This document shows positions 52,509 through 60,641 of a stretch of 64,000 nucleotides of DNA, in pieces. The DNA lies in contig JAZKEN010000001.1 of the NCBI GenBank assembly GCA_040387035.1, forward strand, positions 1 through 64,000. Direction: 5' to 3'. Both the position numbers and the translations under genes were made by a program. Source of the DNA: Methylotenera_A sp040387035 (GTDB lineage Bacteria > Pseudomonadota > Gammaproteobacteria > Burkholderiales > Methylophilaceae). The notes beneath the pieces are model-generated. The model did no database searches. It was given only the letters and a program-made list of their open reading frames with translations, and was not told the DNA's origin. Every line of letters starts with the position of its first letter. The stretch's first letter is position 1.

Positions 52509-53357
52509 CTAAAATTTTATGCGCTGTTTATGCGTATAAATGACAAATTGATTATCGCGCAAAAAGCCGATTAAAGTAACTCCATAAGCTTCAGCGATGC
52601 GTATCGCCAAGCCTGTAGGTGCAGAAATAGCCGCCAACACCGTGATGCCTGCAGTTGCCACTTTTTGCACCATTTCCACGCTGGCGCGGCTTGAAGTTAA
52701 CACAAATCCGTCATGCTGATTGGGTCGCTTTGCCAAAGCGCCAATCAATTTATCCATCGCATTATGCCGCCCTACATCCTCACGCAGCAACACGGCCTCA
52801 CCTTGCGCATTCACCCAGGCACAAGCGTGCGTTGCACCGGTGGCTTGCTGCAAAATCTGTTGGCTTTGAATCGCATGGAATGCGGCTTGCATATGCGTGG
52901 CAGAAAGTGGCTTAATAAGCGCCTGCTGGTTAGAATCAGCCAATTGCGGCAATCGCAGCGCCTGCTCTAAACTTTCAGACCCGCAAATACCACAGCCGGT
53001 GCGCCCAACCAAATTACGGCGGCGCTCTTTTAGATGAACAAAACATTCTGTTGCTATTTCTAAGCGCAACTCTATGCCCTGCGCCTGTTTTTCAATTTCA
53101 ATACCGTATAGATCGCTTTTGTCGCGCAAGATACCTTCCGATAGCGAAAAGCCTAGCGCAAAATCTTCCAAATCAAGCGGTGTTGCCAGCATCACTGCAT
53201 GCGATACACCGTTATACACCAGCGCAATCGGCACTTCTTCGGCCACTTTGTCTAGCGCACTGCTCAGCACACCTTGTCGCCAGCGCGTAACACTTACCTC
53301 GGTCAGCGGCGCATCAATCGAAACCAGCGAATCTGTTAAAACAAAATGCTCAGGCAA
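52509..53357 (-). CDS. fdhD: Formate dehydrogenase sulfurtransferase FdhD/FdsC
   Basis: A 282-aa FdhD-type protein that transfers sulfur to the molybdopterin guanine dinucleotide of formate dehydrogenase. The redox loop RRNLVGRTGCGICG near residues 112-125 has the CxxC cysteines, and LREDVGRHNAMDKLIG near 211-226 is the other family block. The listed start is a TTG at 53357. The frame is open back to the fdsA stop codon and has no ATG, so the N-terminus is uncertain. It is the fdsC position of fdsGBACD. Confidence 0.93.
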   Translation of the reverse strand: MPEHFVLTDSLVSIDAPLTEVSVTRWRQGVLSSALDKVAEEVPIALVYNGVSHAVMLATPLDLEDFALGFSLSEGILRDKSDLYGIEIEKQAQGIELRLEIATECFVHLKERRRNLVGRTGCGICGSESLEQALRLPQLADSNQQALIKPLSATHMQAAFHAIQSQQILQQATGATHACAWVNAQGEAVLLREDVGRHNAMDKLIGALAKRPNQHDGFVLTSSRASVEMVQKVATAGITVLAAISAPTGLAIRIAEAYGVTLIGFLRDNQFVIYTHKQRIKF

Positions 53358-53387
53358 AATAAAACGCTCTAACCAATTTTGCCGGAA

Positions 53388-56336
53388 TCAAGCAGGCTGA
53401 CTAGTCTTGGCAGACTTTTTACCGGTAAAGGCAATCTGTGCTTCGCTAAAGGTTTTGTAGTCTTTTTGCCAGTCAGATAGCTGATTGACACGCGTCACCT
53501 GCACCGCCGTGACCTTGAATTCCGGGCAGTTGGTCGCCCAGTCGCTGTTGTCGGTTGTAATCACATTCGCACCCGATTCCGGATGATGGAAAGTGGTATA
53601 AATCACCCCGGCCTGCACGCGTTCGGTCAAAGTGGCACGCAGGACCGTTTCACCAGCGCGGCTGGCAATGCCTACCCAGTCGCCTTCTTTAATACCACGC
53701 TCTTCTGCATCATGCGGATGAATCTCGACGATATCTTCTGCATGCCAGGCATTATTAAGCGTACGACGCGTTTGTGCACCGACGTTGTACTGGCTCAGGA
53801 TGCGGCCTGTAGTGAGTATCAATGGATATTTGGCATTCACTTTTTCAGTGGTCGGTACGTATTGCGTAATAAAGAATTTACCCTTGCCGCGCACGAATGC
53901 GTCGATATGCATGGTCGGCGTACCCTCCGGATTTTCATCATCACAGGGCCATTGAATACTGCCAAGTTCGTCCAGTTTTTCAAAACTCACACCTTTGAAG
54001 GTCGGCGTTAAGGCGGCAATCTCATCCATGATCTCACTGGCATGCTTGTATTGCATATCGTAACCAAGTGCGGCAGACAATTTTGCGGTGATCTCCCAAT
54101 CTTCCAGCCCGCGTTCGCCATGGCCGTTTTTAGGTGTCATCACACGGCGCACCGGTGAGATACGGCGCTCGGCATTGGTGAATGTTCCACTTTTCTCAAG
54201 GAATGAAGCACCTGGGAAAAACACGTGCGCGTACATGGCCGTTTCATTCAGGAACAGATCCTGCACGATCACACACTCCATACTTTCCAGGGCGTGGGTC
54301 ACATGTTGCGTATTCGGATCCGATTGCGCGATATCTTCACCAACGCAATACAAGGCTTTAAACTTGCCTTCGCCTGCCAGATCCAGCATATTCGGGATAC
54401 GCAAACCAGGGTCATTGCTGAACGGCCTGCCCCAGGCACTTTCAAAAAGTGCGCGTGTGGCATCATCCGACACATGGCGGTAGCCGGGGAACTCATGCGG
54501 CATGCTGCCCATATCGCAGGAGCCCTGCACATTATTCTGGCCGCGTAATGGGTTGATACCAACACCCTCACGGCCCACATTACCGGTGGCCATCGCCAGG
54601 TTAGCAATGCCCATCACCATGGTTGAGCCTTGGCTATGTTCAGTCACGCCCAAGCCATAGTAAATCGCACCGTTACCGCCTTTAGCGAATAAACGCGCGG
54701 CTTCACGCATGGTTTGCGCTTTCACGCCCAGCACTTCTTCCAATGCTTCCGGTGAATTCTCCGGTTTGGCGACAAAATCACGCCACACCACAAAAGAATC
54801 CCACTCACAGCGCTCGCGCACAAAGTCTTCTTTCACTAAGCCTTCGGTCACGACTACATGTGCCAATGCAGAAATCAGGGCGACGTTCGTACCGGGGCGC
54901 AAATTCAGGTGGTAATCGGCGCGAACATGCGGTGAGTTATCCACCAGGTCAATCTCACGCGGGTCAGCGATAATCAGCTTTGCACCTTCGCGTAAACGGC
55001 GCTTCATCTGGCTGGCAAATACCGGGTGGCCATCGGTCGGGTTGGCACCGATAATCATGATCACGTCGGATTTCATCACAGAATCAAAGGTTTGCGTACC
55101 AGCAGACTCACCAATGGTTTGTTTCAAACCATAGCCTGTCGGACTATGGCAGACACGGGCACAGGTATCTACGTTGTTGGTACCGAATACCGCACGCACC
55201 AGTTTTTGCGTGACGTAGACCTCTTCGTTTGTACAACGGCTGGAGGTGATACCGCCCATGCTTTCCTTACCATAAGTGGCAGAGATACGCTTGATCTCAC
55301 TGGCAGCATAGTTGATCGCCTCATCCCAGCTCACCACTTGCCATTCATGCTTAATGCTTTTACGTATCATGGGCGTGGTGATACGGTCTTGATGCGTAGC
55401 GTAACCCCAGGCGAAACGGCCTTTGACGCAAGAATGGCCATGATTGGCACCACCGTTTTTGTGTGGCGTCATACGGATGACTTCTTCGCCTTTCATTTCT
55501 GCATTAAAGCTACAACCCACGCCACAGTAGGCACAAGTTGTGGTGATGGAATGCTCTGGCGTGCCAGCCTCGATCACGGTTTTTTCCATCAGTGTTGCGG
55601 TTGGGCAGGCCGATACACAGGCACCACATGACACGCACTCAGAATCTTTAAAGTTTTCAATGCCGGAAGCGACTTTTGATTCAAAACCACGACCGGTAAT
55701 GGTTAACGCGAATGTACCCTGCGTTTCTTCACAGGCGCGCACGCAGCGGCTGCAGACAATACATTTGCTAGGGTCAAACGTGAAATAAGGGTTAGATTCG
55801 TCTTTTTCAGCCTTAAGGTGATTCTCGCCTTCATAGCCGTAACGCACTTCACGCAAGCCGACCGCACCTGCCATATCCTGCAATTCACAATCGCCGTTCG
55901 CTGAACAGGTCAGGCAATCCAATGGATGGTCTGAAATATATAACTCCATGGTACCGCGGCGGATATCGGCTAATTTGGATGTTTGCGTATGTACTTTCAG
56001 GCCCGGCGCGACGGGTGTGGTGCAGCTGGCCGGGTAACCGCGGCGGCCTTCAATCTCCACCACGCACAAGCGGCAGGAACCGAATGGCTCTAATGAATCG
56101 GTTGCGCATAATTTGGGCACATTCACACCGGCCAAAATGGAGGCGCGCATAATGCTGGTACCGTCTGGCACCGTGATCTCGCGGCCATCGATTTCAAGCG
56201 TCACCATCACATTAGAATCGCTGGCTGGTGTGCCGTAATCCAGTTGATCATCATAGCCAGTGCGGCTATGGTTATTGCCCGCATTGTAGCTATTGTGCGG
56301 GTTTGCGTCACTCGGGCTGTATTTAATGTCGTCCAT
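53388..56336 (-). CDS. fdsA: NAD-dependent formate dehydrogenase alpha (catalytic) subunit
   Basis: A 982-aa molybdenum catalytic subunit. In order it has a [2Fe-2S] ferredoxin domain (LCATDSLEPFGSCRLC), histidine/cysteine and paired [4Fe-4S] motifs (CIVCSRCVRAC, CVSCGACVSACP), a further cluster (CAYCGVGCSF) and the bis-MGD oxidoreductase domain. DTCARVCHSPTGYG near 397 carries the likely molybdenum-ligating cysteine. It oxidises formate to CO2. GGAG precedes the ATG. In a methylotroph it would complete formaldehyde dissimilation and supply NADH. Confidence 0.96.
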   Translation of the reverse strand: MDDIKYSPSDANPHNSYNAGNNHSRTGYDDQLDYGTPASDSNVMVTLEIDGREITVPDGTSIMRASILAGVNVPKLCATDSLEPFGSCRLCVVEIEGRRGYPASCTTPVAPGLKVHTQTSKLADIRRGTMELYISDHPLDCLTCSANGDCELQDMAGAVGLREVRYGYEGENHLKAEKDESNPYFTFDPSKCIVCSRCVRACEETQGTFALTITGRGFESKVASGIENFKDSECVSCGACVSACPTATLMEKTVIEAGTPEHSITTTCAYCGVGCSFNAEMKGEEVIRMTPHKNGGANHGHSCVKGRFAWGYATHQDRITTPMIRKSIKHEWQVVSWDEAINYAASEIKRISATYGKESMGGITSSRCTNEEVYVTQKLVRAVFGTNNVDTCARVCHSPTGYGLKQTIGESAGTQTFDSVMKSDVIMIIGANPTDGHPVFASQMKRRLREGAKLIIADPREIDLVDNSPHVRADYHLNLRPGTNVALISALAHVVVTEGLVKEDFVRERCEWDSFVVWRDFVAKPENSPEALEEVLGVKAQTMREAARLFAKGGNGAIYYGLGVTEHSQGSTMVMGIANLAMATGNVGREGVGINPLRGQNNVQGSCDMGSMPHEFPGYRHVSDDATRALFESAWGRPFSNDPGLRIPNMLDLAGEGKFKALYCVGEDIAQSDPNTQHVTHALESMECVIVQDLFLNETAMYAHVFFPGASFLEKSGTFTNAERRISPVRRVMTPKNGHGERGLEDWEITAKLSAALGYDMQYKHASEIMDEIAALTPTFKGVSFEKLDELGSIQWPCDDENPEGTPTMHIDAFVRGKGKFFITQYVPTTEKVNAKYPLILTTGRILSQYNVGAQTRRTLNNAWHAEDIVEIHPHDAEERGIKEGDWVGIASRAGETVLRATLTERVQAGVIYTTFHHPESGANVITTDNSDWATNCPEFKVTAVQVTRVNQLSDWQKDYKTFSEAQIAFTGKKSAKTSQPA

Positions 56337-56361
56337 GCTTTGCTCCAGTCGCCTCTATGTT

Positions 56362-57798
56362 TTAGGCAGCAACTATATCAATAATTTTTTTGAGTGCAGA
56401 TTTTGGTTTAGGCACAAAGTCCTCCGCAAAATGATTCATCGCGCTTAACACCGGGTACGGCGTCATGCCGCCTAGCGCACATAATGAACCATTCAGCATG
56501 GTGTCGGATAGGTCGCGCACCAGCTTGGTGTTTTTTTCCACATCCGTGCCGTTGATGATCTTATCGATCACTTCTACGCCGCGCGTAGAACCGATACGGC
56601 AAGGCGTACATTTGCCGCAGCTTTCAATGGCACAAAACTCAAACGCGTAACGCGCCATTTTTGCCATATCCACCGTATCATCAAAGGCCACGATACCGCC
56701 ATGACCGAGTACCGCCCAGATTTTGCTGAACTCTTCATAATCCAGCGGCGTATCAAACTGGCTTTCCGGTAAAAACGCACCCAAAGGGCCACCCACTTGC
56801 ACGGCGCGAATGGGCTTGCCAGTATAGGAGCCACCGCCAAAATCGTACAATAATTCACGCAGCGTTGCGCCAAAAGCCAGCTCAACCAAGCCGCCATGCT
56901 TGATATTACCCGCTAACTGAATCGGCAAGGTGCCACGTGAGCGACCCATGCCGTAATCCGCATAAAACTGTGCGCCTTTATCCAGGATAATGGGGATAGT
57001 TGCGAGGGAGATCACGTTATTGACCACGGTCGGCTTACCGAATAAGCCCTCTATTGCTGGCAAAGGCGGCTTAAAGCGTACCAAGCCGCGCTTACCTTCC
57101 AGGCTTTCCAGCAATGAAGTTTCCTCACCACAAACATAAGCGCCTGCTGCGCGTCGCACTTCCAGTTTGAAGGTGTGGTTTGAGCCGCAAATATTGTCGC
57201 CAAGATAGCCGGCNNNNNNNNNNNNNNNNNNNNNNNNNNNNNNNNNNNNNNNNNNNNNNNNNNNNNNNNNNNNNNNNNNNNNNNNNNNNNNNNNNNNNNN
57301 NNNNNNNNNNNNNAAAGCGGCACCGCCGCGGCCACGCAAGCCCGAATCGGTCACCGCTTTAACGATGTCTGCCTGGCTTAGTTTAAGCGCATTCGCCAGG
57401 CCTTTATAGCCATCGTGCGCCAGGTAGTCATCCAGCGAAACAGGGTCGGTAATACCAATGCGGGCAAAAGTTAAACGCTGCTGCTTTTTAAGCCATTCCA
57501 GCTCTTCAGTTAAGCCCAGGTACAGCGAATGCGCTGCGGCAGTACTGGAATCCGGGTTTAAAAAATAGGCATCAAACAGACCGGCCACGTCTTTAGGCTG
57601 CACCGGCGCAAACGCGACGCGGCCTTTATCGCTGGCAACTTCTACAAATGGTTCTAACCAGAATAATCCGCGCGAACCGTTACGGATCAGCTCAATCTCA
57701 ATACCGCGCTTTTGCGCTTCCTGTTGAATGGCTTTAGCAGTGCGGTCGGCGCCCAAGGACAGCGCACTGGAATCACGTGGAACGTATACTTTGATCAT
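56362..57798 (-). CDS. fdsB: NAD-dependent formate dehydrogenase beta subunit (interrupted by N-gap)
   Basis: A NuoF-like diaphorase subunit. Visible parts are IKVYVPRDSSALSLGADRTA at the N-terminus, TDSGLRGRGGAA just before the gap, AGYLGDNICGSNHTFKL after it, AYVCGEETSLLESLEG, and the C-terminal [4Fe-4S] ESCGKCTPCRIGSTRG. The stretch between GRGGAA and AGYLGDN, about 80-90 residues in this family and holding the FMN/NADH-binding CNADEGDSGTF region, is absent. It is replaced by only 100 N. The real gene should be about 520-530 aa. It overlaps fdsG by 4 bp and precedes fdsA by 25 bp. Confidence 0.92.
   Translation of the reverse strand: MIKVYVPRDSSALSLGADRTAKAIQQEAQKRGIEIELIRNGSRGLFWLEPFVEVASDKGRVAFAPVQPKDVAGLFDAYFLNPDSSTAAAHSLYLGLTEELEWLKKQQRLTFARIGITDPVSLDDYLAHDGYKGLANALKLSQADIVKAVTDSGLRGRGGAAXXXXXXXXXXXXXXXXXXXXXXXXXXXXXXXXXXAGYLGDNICGSNHTFKLEVRRAAGAYVCGEETSLLESLEGKRGLVRFKPPLPAIEGLFGKPTVVNNVISLATIPIILDKGAQFYADYGMGRSRGTLPIQLAGNIKHGGLVELAFGATLRELLYDFGGGSYTGKPIRAVQVGGPLGAFLPESQFDTPLDYEEFSKIWAVLGHGGIVAFDDTVDMAKMARYAFEFCAIESCGKCTPCRIGSTRGVEVIDKIINGTDVEKNTKLVRDLSDTMLNGSLCALGGMTPYPVLSAMNHFAEDFVPKPKSALKKIIDIVAA
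57214..57313. other. 100-N assembly gap inside fdsB
   Basis: A run of exactly 100 N replaces the FMN/NADH-binding region of fdsB. The flanks are not identical, so real sequence is missing. From the family length the true gap should be about 250 bp. The fixed size of 100 shows it is a placeholder. Confidence 0.9.
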
Positions 57799-58274
57799 GA
57801 CGCGCGTGCCTCACTGAGCAATTCTGCCAGCTTCTGGCTATCCATGCGGCCATATACTTCATCATCCATCATCACTGCCGGCGAGCAGGCACAATTGCCC
57901 AGGCAATAAATCGGCTCCAAGGTAATGGCGCCATCGCTGGTGGTTTGGTGGTAGTCGATATTCAACCTGGCTTTGATGCTTGCTTCCAGCTTTTCACTAC
58001 CCATCGCCTGGCAGGATTCAGCGCGACAAACATGCAATATATGTTTTCCTACAGGATGCGTTCTGAAGTGATGATAAAAAGTGACTACACCATGCACCTC
58101 TGCAACCGATAAAGCCAGTGCTTTGGAAACGGGCAAATAGCACTCTTCCGGCACATAGCCAATCGTGTCTTGAATCGCATGCAAAAGGGGAATTAGCGCA
58201 CCCGGCATATCTTTATGCTGCGCAATAAGTGATTGTATGGTTGTTAATGTTTCTATCGGTAATTCGTTTGCCAC
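57795..58274 (-). CDS. fdsG: NAD-dependent formate dehydrogenase gamma subunit
   Basis: A 159-aa NuoE-like thioredoxin-fold subunit. It holds a [2Fe-2S] cluster with ligands in HVCRAESCQAMG near 81-92 and YCLGNCACSPAVMM near 122-135. With FdsB it forms the NAD-reducing module. The start is a GTG at 58274 with AAGGA 5 nt upstream. It is the first gene of the fdsGBA-fdhD-fdsD operon, divergent from moaA across 242 bp that hold inverted repeats likely to regulate it. Confidence 0.94.
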   Translation of the reverse strand: MANELPIETLTTIQSLIAQHKDMPGALIPLLHAIQDTIGYVPEECYLPVSKALALSVAEVHGVVTFYHHFRTHPVGKHILHVCRAESCQAMGSEKLEASIKARLNIDYHQTTSDGAITLEPIYCLGNCACSPAVMMDDEVYGRMDSQKLAELLSEARAS

Positions 58275-58294
58275 AGATATCCTTATTGCAACAG

Positions 58295-58309
58295 TTATTA
58301 ACGTAATAA
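58295..58309 (-). promoter_or_regulatory. Perfect dyad upstream of fdsG
   Basis: TTATTA-ACG-TAATAA, a 6-bp inverted repeat with a 3-nt spacer, lies about 21 bp upstream of the fdsG start. It is a candidate operator for the fds operon; no regulator gene is in the window. Confidence 0.5.
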
Positions 58310-58349
58310 TATACCTATTCGTAGCCTTATTAAAGGCTAAAAATGGGGC

Positions 58350-58384
58350 ATCTACACCCTATCAGACGTGTTTACGCGGTGTAA
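58350..58384. promoter_or_regulatory. Spaced inverted repeat in the fdsG-moaA divergent region
   Basis: TACACC and GGTGTA, separated by 19 nt, form a perfect inverted repeat near the middle of the 242-bp divergent region. It could be a site controlling either operon. I see no molybdenum-cofactor riboswitch core. Confidence 0.4.
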
Positions 58385-58516
58385 ATTCCATGCCTCAACC
58401 AATTTTTAAAAATGTATTAAATTTAGATTAATTATTATTGTTAAGTTTATTGCACAAAAGCGACTAATTAGCTGTCTTTCATTGTGTGCATACAAGATAA
58501 GTCATAAAATAAGCCT

Positions 58517-59515
58517 ATGTTAAATCAAGCAACATTAGTTGATCAGTTTGGCCGCAAGGTTGATTACATTCGCCTGTCTATCACAGACCGCTGTGATTTC
58601 AGGTGTGTGTACTGCATGTCTGAGGATATGTCGTTTTTACCGCGCGATGAAGTGCTAAGCCTTGAAGAGTGTGCACGTCTGGTAAAAGTATTCGTCAACC
58701 TGGGCGTCAGCAAAGTACGCATTACGGGCGGAGAGCCATTGGTGCGCAAGAATGCACTATGGCTATTTGAAGAAGTAGGCAAGCTAACCGGCTTAAAAGA
58801 GTTAGTGCTCACTACTAATGGCAGCCAGCTTGAAAAACAGGCCCTTGCCCTTAAACAGGCGGGCGTTAAGCGCATCAATATTTCGATTGATAGCCTGAAT
58901 AGCGAACGCTTTAAAAAAATCACCCGCACCGGTGATTTGAATAAAGTTTTAACAGGCTTGCAAGCTGGCATAGACGCAGGTTTTGAAGGCATTAAAATCA
59001 ATACGGTGTTAATGCGCGGCAGCAATGATGATGAAGCTGCTGATTTAGTGCAATTTGCCATCGATAAAAAAATCGACATCAGCTTTATTGAAGAGATGCC
59101 ATTGGGCGAAGTGGACCATACGCGTGAAAGCACGTTTGTCAGCAATGCGGACACGCTAAAACTGTTACAAAGCAAGTACTCACTACTGCCCAGCACCGAG
59201 AGCACGGGCGGACCTGCGCGTTATTGGCGCGTAGCCAACAGCCATACCAAAATCGGCTTTATCTCGCCGCATTCACATAACTTTTGTGAAAGTTGCAACC
59301 GGGTACGCATCACCTGCAAAGGTGAGTTGTACCTGTGCCTGGGGCAAGAAGACAAAATCGACCTCATGCCATTGTTGCGCGAATACCCCTATGATGACGC
59401 GCCACTGATCTCAGCGATTTTGGGCAGCATGCGCATTAAACCCAAAGGCCATGATTTTGATTTACGGCGCGCAGAGCCCGCTGTGATACGCTTTATGTCA
59501 CACACAGGCGGCTAG
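58517..59515 (+). CDS. moaA: GTP 3',8-cyclase MoaA
   Basis: A 332-aa radical-SAM enzyme that starts molybdenum-cofactor synthesis from GTP. The radical-SAM cysteines are C26, C30 and C33 in CDFRCVYCM; the C-terminal second cluster region is FCESCNRVRITCKGELYLC. TGGEPLVRKN is near 77-86. It begins a plus-strand run moaA-mobA-mobB-moeA, divergent from the molybdenum formate dehydrogenase operon. The C-terminus ends in HTGG, as expected for MoaA's active double-glycine tail. Confidence 0.95.
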   Translation: MLNQATLVDQFGRKVDYIRLSITDRCDFRCVYCMSEDMSFLPRDEVLSLEECARLVKVFVNLGVSKVRITGGEPLVRKNALWLFEEVGKLTGLKELVLTTNGSQLEKQALALKQAGVKRINISIDSLNSERFKKITRTGDLNKVLTGLQAGIDAGFEGIKINTVLMRGSNDDEAADLVQFAIDKKIDISFIEEMPLGEVDHTRESTFVSNADTLKLLQSKYSLLPSTESTGGPARYWRVANSHTKIGFISPHSHNFCESCNRVRITCKGELYLCLGQEDKIDLMPLLREYPYDDAPLISAILGSMRIKPKGHDFDLRRAEPAVIRFMSHTGG

Positions 59516-59524
59516 TTCTTCACC

Positions 59525-60112
59525 TTGGCAATATCCGGCATTATTGTTTCAGGCGGCCGTGCGACGCGCATGGGCGGGGTGGATAAGGGCTTGGTCAAGT
59601 TGCTACAAAAGCCTTTGGTCCAGCATGTGATTGAGCGCTTAATCCCGCAAGTGGATGAAATCCTTATCAATGCTAATCGCGAAATACCGCAATACCAGGC
59701 ATTTGCCTACCCTGTTTTGCAAGATAGCCACGAACACTTTATAGGACCTTTGGCTGGCTTTAGCCTGGGTTTGCAGCATGCCCAGCATGATTACCTATTG
59801 ACCGTGCCGTGTGATTCGCCTTTATTGCCGCAGGATTTGGCGCAGCGCTTGCTAAGCGGCTTAGTCGCACACCATGCCGATATCGCGGTGGCCAGCAGTG
59901 ACGGTGACGCACACCCTGTATTCTGCTTGTGCAAAAAAGGCGTATTGCCATCACTTGCCGCGTATTTAGGCAAAGGCGAACGGCGCGTTAGCGCCTGGCA
60001 AAAAAGCCTGGCCTATACAGAGGTCGATTTTAGCGACTGTGCCGATGCCTTTGTGAACTTGAATACGTTTGAAGATTTAGCGGCTTTAGAATTAAAATTG
60101 CGCCATGCATAA
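59525..60112 (+). CDS. mobA: Molybdenum cofactor guanylyltransferase MobA
   Basis: A 195-aa nucleotidyltransferase converting molybdopterin to the guanine dinucleotide form used by the formate dehydrogenase. The nucleotide-binding signature is VSGGRATRMGGVDKGL near 8-23, followed by the usual PCDSPLLP region near 98. The start is a TTG at 59525 with no clear Shine-Dalgarno site. It is 10 bp past, and in the same frame as, the moaA stop codon, and no ATG is available upstream of the catalytic motif. It overlaps mobB by 8 bp. Confidence 0.92.
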   Translation: MAISGIIVSGGRATRMGGVDKGLVKLLQKPLVQHVIERLIPQVDEILINANREIPQYQAFAYPVLQDSHEHFIGPLAGFSLGLQHAQHDYLLTVPCDSPLLPQDLAQRLLSGLVAHHADIAVASSDGDAHPVFCLCKKGVLPSLAAYLGKGERRVSAWQKSLAYTEVDFSDCADAFVNLNTFEDLAALELKLRHA

Positions 60113-60641
60113 ACTTTTAACTAAACCCTTGCCCGTCATTGGCATTTGCGCCGCGGGCAGCAATGCTGGCAAAACCACGCTGATTACGCAATTGATTCCG
60201 GAATTGGCCAGCCATGGCTTGCGCGTTTCAGTGATTAAACACGCGCACCACCAGTTCGATATCGACCACAAAGGCAAAGATAGTTACCAGATTCGCGAAG
60301 CAGGTGCCGTGCAAACCTTGATCGCCTCAAGCAAGCGCTGGGCCTTGATGACAGAACTCGCGCAAGAGCCTGAGTTGGAAGATTTACTTGCCAGGCTGGA
60401 CAGTCGCTATGCGGACCTGGTATTGGTAGAAGGCTTTAAACAAGCCAATATACCCAAAATTGAGGTACATAGGCCTAGTTTGAATATGCCTTTATTGGCA
60501 AATCAAGATGCCAATATTGTGGCAGTTGCTAGCGATAGCCTGCTTGAACTAAAGCATATCCCCGTTTTGGATTTAAACAATATAGCAGCCGTGGCTGCTT
60601 TTTTAATTGACCATTTATCACTCTCTAGCCAAAACGCATGA
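60105..60641 (+). CDS. mobB: Molybdopterin-guanine dinucleotide adapter MobB
   Basis: A 178-aa P-loop GTPase that assists MobA. The Walker A motif AAGSNAGKTTLITQL is near residues 16-30, and LVLVEGFKQANIPKIEVHR near 106-124 is the family's second block. The MobB role is auxiliary, improving guanylation of cofactor. It overlaps mobA by 8 bp at its start and moeA by 4 bp at its end, so the three genes are translationally coupled. Confidence 0.94.
   Translation: MHKLLTKPLPVIGICAAGSNAGKTTLITQLIPELASHGLRVSVIKHAHHQFDIDHKGKDSYQIREAGAVQTLIASSKRWALMTELAQEPELEDLLARLDSRYADLVLVEGFKQANIPKIEVHRPSLNMPLLANQDANIVAVASDSLLELKHIPVLDLNNIAAVAAFLIDHLSLSSQNA

Noticed and set aside
58275..58516. Molybdenum-cofactor riboswitch upstream of moaA
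   Set aside because: I looked for a structured leader, but only short dyads are present and none of the conserved helices could be recognised.
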